A model generated the notes under the pieces. The model saw nothing but the letters and a program-made list of their open reading frames with translations. It did not search any database and was not told the DNA's origin. From positions 1 to 6,137 of the forward strand of contig JACQHA010000349.1 of assembly GCA_016199255.1 (NCBI GenBank): 6,137 bases of DNA, given 5' to 3'. Source of the stretch: Deinococcus sp. Lineage in GTDB: Bacteria; Deinococcota; Deinococci; JACQHA01. Within the stretch, counting starts at the first letter, position 1, and each line of letters starts with the position of its first letter. This document shows, piece by piece, positions 1-5,141 of this stretch. The position numbers were made by a program, and so were the translations under genes.

Positions 1-939
1 CAGGCGCTGCGCCTGGCGGTGGGAACATCACCGGACGGCGCTGAGTACTGGGTGCCGGTGTGGGCCTTAGTGGGCCGGCGGCGGCGACCTCAGGTGACGG
101 TGACCGCCGGAGTGCATGGCGACGAGTTCGAAGGCATGCGGGCCTTGATGCAGCTGGCCCAGGAGTTAGCACCGGAGCACTTGCACGGCTCGGTGGTGTT
201 GGCCCCCATGGTGAACCCCACCGCCTTCCGCGCCGGGACACGCCCCAGTCCAGTAGACGGGCTGAACCTTAACCGCCTCTTCCCGGGGAGCCCCACCGGC
301 GCCCCCAGTGAGCGGCTGGCCCACCGGCTCATGGAGGGCCTGGTGCAGGGCTCTGATTTGCTAGTGGACCTGCACAGCGGCGGCACCAGGCTGCTGCACG
401 CGCCACTCTCCGGCTACTACCCCCTGCCCGGGGAGGTGGGGCGAATCTCCCAGGAAGCGGCGCTGGCCACGGGCCTGCCCTACGTGTGGAACCTACCCCA
501 GCGGCCTGGCGTGCTCAGTTTCGAGGCAGCCCGCGCCGGAATCCCGGCTACCGGCGCCGAAATAGGTGGCAGTGGCCGCTGTCTCGGGGAGGATGTAGCC
601 CGCTACCGGCAGGCGGTGCTGGGGGTACTGGGATACATGAAGATTCTGCGGGACGCCCCTCGCCCTAGCAGACACGCACCAGTAGTGTCTGGTGACTGGC
701 TCCTGGCTGCGGCATCGGGGTTCTTTGAGCCCACCGTGACCCTGGAGCAGCCAGTCAAAAAGGGCCAGGTGCTGGGCCAGGTACTTGACCCCTTCGGGAC
801 GACGCTGTGTGAGGTCAAGGCTCCCCGGGCGGGCATCGTTCTGGGGCTGCGCTCCTTCCCTACTGCTTCAGCCGGTGATCTGGCGGTGTTCGCCCCTTGG
901 GAGGGAGAGGAGGGGGCTCCACCAGCGAGTTCCATCTAA
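1..939 (+). CDS. AstE/AspA-family zinc-dependent deacylase, 5' partial
   Basis: Probable cytoplasmic zinc hydrolase of the succinylglutamate desuccinylase/aspartoacylase branch of the M14 fold, which cleaves N-acyl (amide) bonds of small acylated amino acids or amines. The frame is open to the left edge, so 312 residues are visible and roughly 20-30 N-terminal residues are probably missing; the in-frame GTG at 19 is not a convincing start. In fragment numbering, the first zinc-ligand motif GVHGDEFEG gives His39 and Glu42. NLNRLFPG (89-96) is the family's Asn-Arg substrate-binding stretch, and DLHSGG carries the third ligand, His125. Glu187 in TGAEIGG is the likely catalytic glutamate. Residues from about 230 to 300 form the usual C-terminal beta-barrel (SGDWLLAA, VKKGQVLG, VKAPRAGIV). 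It is the first visible gene of the operon, 8 nt before the SDR gene. Relatives include AstE, aspartoacylase and DoeB. The ectoine pathway is not indicated by the neighbours, and the substrate is unknown. Confidence 0.88.
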   Translation, partial: QALRLAVGTSPDGAEYWVPVWALVGRRRRPQVTVTAGVHGDEFEGMRALMQLAQELAPEHLHGSVVLAPMVNPTAFRAGTRPSPVDGLNLNRLFPGSPTGAPSERLAHRLMEGLVQGSDLLVDLHSGGTRLLHAPLSGYYPLPGEVGRISQEAALATGLPYVWNLPQRPGVLSFEAARAGIPATGAEIGGSGRCLGEDVARYRQAVLGVLGYMKILRDAPRPSRHAPVVSGDWLLAAASGFFEPTVTLEQPVKKGQVLGQVLDPFGTTLCEVKAPRAGIVLGLRSFPTASAGDLAVFAPWEGEEGAPPASSI

Positions 940-944
940 GGGGG
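938..944 (+). promoter_or_regulatory. Ribosome-binding site of the SDR gene
   Basis: The purine run AAGGGGG overlaps the TAA stop of the deacylase gene and ends 3 nt before the ATG at 948. It decides this start over the in-frame TTG at 897, which lies well inside the upstream gene and would add 17 residues unlike any SDR N-terminus. Confidence 0.65.
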
Positions 945-947
945 ATC

Positions 948-1709
948 ATGCGGCTCAAAGATCAAGTTGCTATTGTCACTGGCGGTGCCAGGGGTATTGG
1001 CCGGGGGATCGCCCAGCGGTTTGCCGCCGAGGGAGCGCAGCTGGTCATCGCCGACCTTGACCCAGCCGACCAGGTGGTCCGCCAGATTGTGGCCGAAGGC
1101 GGTCAGGCGCTGTCGATGCCCACCGATGTCAGCGACCGGAAACAGGTAGACGCTATGGTGGCCCAGGTGCTGCAGCGCTTTGGACGCATTGATGTGCTAG
1201 TGAACAACGCCGGCATCACTGGCGGCAATGGCCTCTTCCATGAAATGACGTTGGACACCTGGCGGCGCGTCCTGGACGTGAATCTGGGTGGGGTGTTCCA
1301 CTGCGGCCAGGCAGTGGCCAGAGCTATGATCGAGGGTAAAACTCGGGGCCGCATTGTCAATGTGGGCTCCATTAACAGCTTCGCCGCCGAGGCACAGGCT
1401 GGGGCCTACGCCGCAGCCAAAGGTGGCGTACTGCTCCTGACCAAAGCCATGGCCGTGGACCTGGCACCCTACGGCATCGTAGTAAACTGTTTGGCCCCTG
1501 GACCTATCCTGCACGAGAAGACTGCTCCCCAATTCCAAGCTGAGCCATTGCTCTCCGGCATTAGCAAAAGCCTCCCCCTGGGGCGGCCGGGGACCGTGGA
1601 GGAGGTAGCGGCAGCAGCACTATTCTTAGCGTCGGGCGAATGCCCGTTCCTGACTGGCACCAGCCTGCTAGTGGACGGCGGCCAGCTAGCCTATTTGCGC
1701 TTCGACTGA
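948..1709 (+). CDS. Classical short-chain dehydrogenase/reductase (SDR), NAD-type
   Basis: NAD(P)-dependent oxidoreductase that interconverts an alcohol and a ketone on a small substrate in the cytoplasm. The 253-residue length is typical of classical SDRs, and starting at ATG 948 gives the expected MRLKDQVAIVTG opening. Visible motifs are the cofactor loop TGGARGIG (11-18), Asp36 at the end of beta-2 (which usually favours NAD(H) over NADP(H)), NNAG (86-89), Asn112, and the catalytic set Ser141, Tyr154 and Lys158 (YAAAK). The family C-terminal pattern FLTGTSLLVDGGQ is present near the end. It lies 8 nt after the deacylase gene and 8 nt before the SHMT-like gene. By similarity it resembles the large 3-oxoacyl-ACP reductase/glucose dehydrogenase-like group, whose names say little about substrate. 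Given the kinase and aldolase next to it, oxidation of a hydroxyl on a polyol, sugar acid or hydroxy-amino acid is more likely than fatty-acid synthesis, but this is inference. Confidence 0.93.
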   Translation: MRLKDQVAIVTGGARGIGRGIAQRFAAEGAQLVIADLDPADQVVRQIVAEGGQALSMPTDVSDRKQVDAMVAQVLQRFGRIDVLVNNAGITGGNGLFHEMTLDTWRRVLDVNLGGVFHCGQAVARAMIEGKTRGRIVNVGSINSFAAEAQAGAYAAAKGGVLLLTKAMAVDLAPYGIVVNCLAPGPILHEKTAPQFQAEPLLSGISKSLPLGRPGTVEEVAAAALFLASGECPFLTGTSLLVDGGQLAYLRFD

Positions 1710-1713
1710 GGAG
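1708..1713 (+). promoter_or_regulatory. Ribosome-binding site of the SHMT-like gene
   Basis: GAGGAG overlaps the TGA stop of the SDR gene and stands 4 nt before the ATG at 1718. It selects that start over an in-frame ATG at 1640, which would overlap the SDR gene by 70 nt and add 26 Arg/Pro-rich residues. Confidence 0.7.
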
Positions 1714-1717
1714 ATCT

Positions 1718-2959
1718 ATGGAAGACTTACGACAGCAGATCAGCCAGCTCATGGCCGAGCACGAGCGCTGGAGAGCCGAGTGCGTGAACCTGATCGCCGC
1801 TGAGAACGTCGCCAGCCCGGCAGTGCGCCAGTACCTGAGTTCTGACCTAGCGCACCGCTACGGCGATTATCTGGGCCGCGACCTGCACGCTCGCAAGTAC
1901 TTCGGGAACCGCTACCTGGTAGAGATCGAGCAAGAGGTTAGCCAGCTGGCCCAGGAAGTATTCCAGGCTGACTACGTCGAGACCCGGCCCCTGTCAGGGC
2001 ATGTGGCAGGCAGCGCGGTAATCATGAGCCTCACCCGCCCTGGCGCTCTGGTGATGGAGCTGGGCTCCGATGGCGGCGGTCACCGGCTGGCAGAGAAACT
2101 CTCCGTCACACCACTGACACCACTCAAAGTACAATTCCTGCCCTTCGATGCCACTGGCTATAACATCGCCACTGAGGTAGCCATTGACCAGATCCGCCAC
2201 CAGCGGCCTACCTTGGTAATTCTGGGGAGCAGCAATTTCCTCTTCCCCCATCCGGTACGGGAGCTGGCAGCGAACCTGCCAGCAGGGACCACGCTGGTCT
2301 ACGACGCCTCACACGTCCTGGGGCTCATTGCCGGCGGGCAGTTCCAGGACCCACTGCATGAGGGAGCGGCGCTGGTGTTTGGCAGCACGCATAAGACGTT
2401 CCCCGGCCCCCCTGGCGGGATCATTTTCTCCCAGTCCAAACAGCTCATTGAAGGCGTCAGCCAGGCCATCTACCCCGGGCTGGTCACCAACCACCACCCA
2501 GCCAGATCGCCAGCACTGGCCATGGCTCTATTAGAGATGAAACGCTGGGGGCCAGCGTACGCCAGGGCCATTGTCCAGAACGCCCAACACCTGGGCACTG
2601 AGCTGTACCGGCGTGATGTCAGCGTGGTTGGAGTAGATCAGGGCTTCACCCGCTCCCATACGCTCCTGCTGTCAGTGGCTACCTACGGCTCAGGCAAGGA
2701 GGTGGGGGCCTGTTTAGAAGCGGCGGGAATCATCACCAACCCAGCAAAGCTCCCGCCAGAACTAGGCGGTGAGGGGGTGCGCATTGGCGTCCAGGAGCTG
2801 ACCCGCCGCGGCGTGAGCCGGGAGCAGCTGGGGCGCCTGGCGGAGCTTATGGCCGCTGTCATCACCAGGCGCCAGGCCCCCGAGGGGGTGCGCCCTGCGG
2901 TAACCGAGCTAGCTGGCTCACTAGGGCCACTACGCTACACCTGGGAGAGCGATGGCTAA
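1718..2959 (+). CDS. Divergent serine hydroxymethyltransferase-like PLP enzyme
   Basis: Fold-type I, PLP-dependent aldolase-type enzyme of the SHMT family, 413 residues, close to the usual 410-420. Seen in the sequence: LIAAENVASP (25-34), a GGGH segment ending in His122 (PLP-stacking His), YDASHVLGLIAGG with Asp196 (pyridine nitrogen) and His199, the lysine motif STHKTFPGPPGG with Schiff-base Lys226, and GVRIGVQELTRRG with Arg355, equivalent to the substrate-carboxylate arginine. By hand alignment to E. coli GlyA from memory, the catalytic Glu57 becomes Asp50, with about four extra residues before the following aromatic pair. Tyr65 becomes Phe62, Ser35 becomes Ala28, and the folate-contact Asn347 region (NKNSVP) becomes NPAKLP. 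The PLP core is thus kept while substrate and folate contacts differ. The gene sits between an SDR and a sugar kinase, not with folate or glycine-cleavage genes. A housekeeping glyA role therefore looks unlikely; a retro-aldolase, alpha-methylserine-type hydroxymethyltransferase or threonine-transaldolase-like activity is possible. Its 3' end overlaps the kinase gene by 8 nt. Confidence 0.85.
   Translation: MEDLRQQISQLMAEHERWRAECVNLIAAENVASPAVRQYLSSDLAHRYGDYLGRDLHARKYFGNRYLVEIEQEVSQLAQEVFQADYVETRPLSGHVAGSAVIMSLTRPGALVMELGSDGGGHRLAEKLSVTPLTPLKVQFLPFDATGYNIATEVAIDQIRHQRPTLVILGSSNFLFPHPVRELAANLPAGTTLVYDASHVLGLIAGGQFQDPLHEGAALVFGSTHKTFPGPPGGIIFSQSKQLIEGVSQAIYPGLVTNHHPARSPALAMALLEMKRWGPAYARAIVQNAQHLGTELYRRDVSVVGVDQGFTRSHTLLLSVATYGSGKEVGACLEAAGIITNPAKLPPELGGEGVRIGVQELTRRGVSREQLGRLAELMAAVITRRQAPEGVRPAVTELAGSLGPLRYTWESDG
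2943..2947 (+). promoter_or_regulatory. Ribosome-binding site of the FGGY kinase gene
   Basis: GGGAG lies inside the last codons of the SHMT-like gene, 4 nt before the kinase ATG at 2952. The kinase start precedes the upstream stop (TAA 2957-2959), so translational coupling is likely. Confidence 0.6.
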
Positions 2960-4409
2960 AGACCTGGTGCTGGTCCTCGATCTGGGATCGAGTACCGGCA
3001 AGGCCTCGCTGTTCTCAGCCAGCGGGGAGCTGCTAGCTCAAGCGGCAGTGCCTTACCCTATGCATGTCCCGGTGCCTGGAGCAGCGGAGCAGCACCCTGA
3101 CGACTGGTGGGCAGTGTTCCGGTCCCTCGTGCCGCCCCTGGTGGCGCGCTGCGGCCCGCCAGCGGCTATTAGCGTTACCGGACAGATGCACGGGGTCATC
3201 GCTCTGGACCGGAATGCTACTGCCTTAGGGCCGTTCTACACCTTGCGCGACCGCCGCTGCCTCTCTGAGATCCCCGCCATGGAACGGGCGGTGACCCCTC
3301 AGGAGATCTACCAGATCACTGGCGCCAGGCTTTCGGCTGCGGCGCCAGCGGCGAAATTACTCTGGATGCGCCGTACCCTCTCAGAGCACTTCCAGCGCGC
3401 CCAGGTGTTCCTCTCTGCCAAGGACTTCCTGCGCTGGCGGCTCACTGGCGAGATTGCCACCGAGCCTCTGGACGCTGCTGGCATGGTGCTCTACGACCTG
3501 GAGCACGGCACCTGGTCAGAGGCACTACTGGAGTGCTGGGGCCTGCCCCAGGCCAAGCTGCCACCTATTAAAGACCCAACGGCACTGGCCGGGACCCTCC
3601 AGCCCCAGCCAGCCCGGGAACTGGGCCTAGTGGCCGGGACACCAGTAGTGGTTGGAGCTGGCGACGACGTGGAGTTCCTGGGCGCCGGGCTCACTGAGCC
3701 CGGGCAGGGCCTGGAGCACCTGGGTACCACTGGCTCCCTGTTAGTGTGTATTGACCGGCCACTACGCGACCCGGAGCGGAGGCTGGAATTGGGCCCCCAT
3801 GTGGAGCCGGGCCGCTGGCTCATAGGCGGCTCCACTAGCGCCGCCGGTGCTGCCCTGCGCTGGGTAGCCGACCTGCTCGGCCTCCCGGAGTTGCCACCAC
3901 CAGATCCGCGTCCGGTGCCAGGCCACCAGCCACTCCTGGTGCCACACCTAGTGGGAGAGCGCTGCCCTCTATGGGACCCCATAGTGCAGGGGACACTAGT
4001 GGGACTGGAGCTAGGGCAGGGACAAGAAGCGCTGGCCAGGGCAGCATTCGAGGGAGTGACGTTTTCTCTGCGGCACATCCTAGAGGCACTACAGCAGTTA
4101 GGGGCGGCACCCACCCGGCTGGTGCTCACCGATGGCCGCTCAGTTACCTGGGCGGCGCTGCGCGCCAACATCTACGGTATGCCGCTCCAGATCCCCCGCC
4201 AGCCTGAGGCCACAGCCCTCGGGGCCATGATCCTGGCCGGGGTGGGTGTTGGCCTATTTTCCAGCGTGGCAGCGGCAGTGCGCCAGGTGGTAAGCATAGA
4301 GCGTGCCGTGGCACCTGAGGCAGCGGCGACCGCGCTCTACCAGCGCCGCTACCGGCTGTATCGCGCGGCCAGTACAGCCGCCCAGGCAATGGAGGCAGCA
4401 TGCGACTAA
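2952..4409 (+). CDS. FGGY-family carbohydrate kinase, xylulokinase-like
   Basis: ATP-dependent kinase of the FGGY family that phosphorylates a ketose or polyol in the cytoplasm; 485 residues, normal for the family. The first domain opens with a phosphate-binding loop, LDLGSSTGK (9-17, with Asp10). GQMHG (77-81) is the xylulokinase-type sugar-contact motif. In the second domain, GAGDDVEFLG places the catalytic base at Asp238, followed by HLGTTG (256-261) and GERCP (335-339). Near the C-terminus, EATALGAMILAG (419-430) matches the adenosine-binding helix. Two positions look unusual: the residue after the catalytic Asp is Asp239 where xylulokinases usually have Asn, and the nucleotide-site motif normally written GGGARS reads TDGRS here (393-397). 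These suggest a subgroup separate from true xylulokinase, so I give no xylB symbol. It overlaps the SHMT-like gene by 8 nt and the hydrolase gene by 10 nt, implying coordinated translation. The probable role is to trap the sugar or polyol product of the preceding steps as a phosphate. Confidence 0.92.
   Translation: MAKDLVLVLDLGSSTGKASLFSASGELLAQAAVPYPMHVPVPGAAEQHPDDWWAVFRSLVPPLVARCGPPAAISVTGQMHGVIALDRNATALGPFYTLRDRRCLSEIPAMERAVTPQEIYQITGARLSAAAPAAKLLWMRRTLSEHFQRAQVFLSAKDFLRWRLTGEIATEPLDAAGMVLYDLEHGTWSEALLECWGLPQAKLPPIKDPTALAGTLQPQPARELGLVAGTPVVVGAGDDVEFLGAGLTEPGQGLEHLGTTGSLLVCIDRPLRDPERRLELGPHVEPGRWLIGGSTSAAGAALRWVADLLGLPELPPPDPRPVPGHQPLLVPHLVGERCPLWDPIVQGTLVGLELGQGQEALARAAFEGVTFSLRHILEALQQLGAAPTRLVLTDGRSVTWAALRANIYGMPLQIPRQPEATALGAMILAGVGVGLFSSVAAAVRQVVSIERAVAPEAAATALYQRRYRLYRAASTAAQAMEAACD
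4391..4395 (+). promoter_or_regulatory. Ribosome-binding site of the metallo-hydrolase gene
   Basis: GGAGG stands 4 nt before the ATG at 4400 and 13 nt before a second in-frame ATG at 4409, which overlaps the kinase stop as TAATG. The spacing favours 4400, but 4409 (three residues shorter) remains possible by stop-start reinitiation. Confidence 0.55.
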
Positions 4410-5140
4410 TGCCCTGGGTATATCTGGTGGGCAGCGGGCGCTATGGCTTTGGCCTCACCCATCCGTTGGACTGTCACGTGTACCTGGTCCAAGGCCAGGG
4501 GCAGTATGCCCTCATTGATAGTGGCGTAGGGCTGGAGGTAGATGCCATCTTGCGCCAGGTGCGCGACGATGGCCTGGACCCTGCGCAGATCAGCACCATC
4601 CTCATCACACATTCCCATGCCGACCATGCTGGCGGCGCAGCACGGCTGGCACAGCTCACCGGTGCCCAGGTTATTGCTTCTCGCCAGGCAGCGCCCACGC
4701 TGCGCACCGGTGACATGGTGGCCAGCGGCGCACGGCTCGGCCAACAGGCGGGGATCTATCCCGGTGATTACCAGCTCACCCCTTGCTCCATCGCCAGAGA
4801 GGTCTCTGATGGTGACCTGATCAACGTTGGTGATATCGAATTTACCGTCCTGGAGACACCCGGACATTGCCGCGACCACCTAGCGTTCTATGCCCGCATT
4901 GAGGGCAAGCCCAGCCTATTTGGCGGCGACAGCGTGTTCCACTCTGGCCGCATCCTCATCCAGAACATCCCTGACTGTTCGCTTCCGGAATACAGCCGCA
5001 CCGCCCAGCGGCTGGCAGCACTAGAGGTAGATGCGCTCCTCACCGGGCACCTGACTATCGCCCTCTCTGGCGGACACGAACACCTCCAGGCTGCCGCCGA
5101 CGCATTTCAGGCGCTGCGCATTCCACCTAATGCGCTCTAA
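4400..5140 (+). CDS. Metallo-beta-lactamase-fold hydrolase (glyoxalase II-like)
   Basis: Soluble 246-residue hydrolase of the metallo-beta-lactamase superfamily with a complete dinuclear metal site. The signature THSHADH gives His71, His73, Asp75 and His76. Further ligands are His156 in TPGHCRDH, Asp177 in FGGDSVF and His217 in LTGHLT. The N-terminal strand pair (DCHVYLVQGQGQYALIDSG) is standard for the fold. No signal peptide or membrane segment is visible. The superfamily covers glyoxalase II-type thioesterases, lactonases, persulfide dioxygenases and nucleases. There are no RNase-type extensions, so a small-molecule ester, thioester or lactone substrate is the most economical reading. It is the last gene of the operon, overlaps the kinase by 10 nt and ends one base from the stop codon of the opposing dehydrogenase gene. 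In context it could open a lactone made by one of the two dehydrogenases, but this is inference. Confidence 0.9.
   Translation: MRLMPWVYLVGSGRYGFGLTHPLDCHVYLVQGQGQYALIDSGVGLEVDAILRQVRDDGLDPAQISTILITHSHADHAGGAARLAQLTGAQVIASRQAAPTLRTGDMVASGARLGQQAGIYPGDYQLTPCSIAREVSDGDLINVGDIEFTVLETPGHCRDHLAFYARIEGKPSLFGGDSVFHSGRILIQNIPDCSLPEYSRTAQRLAALEVDALLTGHLTIALSGGHEHLQAAADAFQALRIPPNAL
5116..5135. terminator. Candidate hairpin between convergent genes
   Basis: A perfect 7-bp inverted repeat (GCGCATT and AATGCGC, 5116-5122 and 5129-5135) encloses a 6-nt loop. It lies within the last codons of the hydrolase gene on the + strand and starts 6 nt beyond the stop codon of the dehydrogenase on the - strand. Neither side is followed by a T-tract, so it is not a clear intrinsic terminator; it could be a 3'-end stabilising hairpin or chance. 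Confidence 0.3.
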
Positions 5141-5141
5141 A

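Larger units (their letters stand above)
1..5140 (+). other. Probable polycistronic operon (five genes)
   Basis: Five same-strand genes follow with gaps of 8 and 8 nt and overlaps of 8 and 10 nt, each internal start preceded by a purine-rich ribosome-binding site inside or against the preceding gene. There is no room for internal promoters outside coding sequence. The promoter, any regulator and any transporter gene must lie left of the window. Confidence 0.82.

Noticed and set aside
897..947. In-frame TTG extension of the SDR gene
   Set aside because: It adds a Gly/Ser-rich leader inside the deacylase gene. ATG 948 gives the normal SDR N-terminus and has its own ribosome-binding site.
1640..1717. 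Upstream in-frame ATG extension of the SHMT-like gene
   Set aside because: It would overlap the SDR gene by 70 nt and add Arg/Pro-rich residues unlike the family. ATG 1718 has a good ribosome-binding site and gives the expected length.
1718..2959. Calling the PLP gene housekeeping glyA
   Set aside because: The PLP core fits, but several catalytic and folate-contact positions differ and the neighbours are carbohydrate-type enzymes, so a glyA symbol would overstate the evidence.
3491..4171. Long antisense reading frame (226 codons) opposite the kinase gene
   Set aside because: Its translation is Ser/Pro/Arg-rich with no domain motif, and it lies fully within a well-supported kinase gene. Open antisense frames are expected in GC-rich coding DNA.
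4406..4879. Antisense reading frame of 157 codons opposite the metallo-hydrolase
   Set aside because: It lies within a gene whose full metal-binding motif set is present, and its own translation shows no family features.
5108..5119. 12-nt string CAGGCGCTGCGC shared with positions 1-12
   Set aside because: It lies in coding sequence at both places and is made of common GC-rich codons, with no further matching flank or inverted ends. Chance is the simplest explanation.
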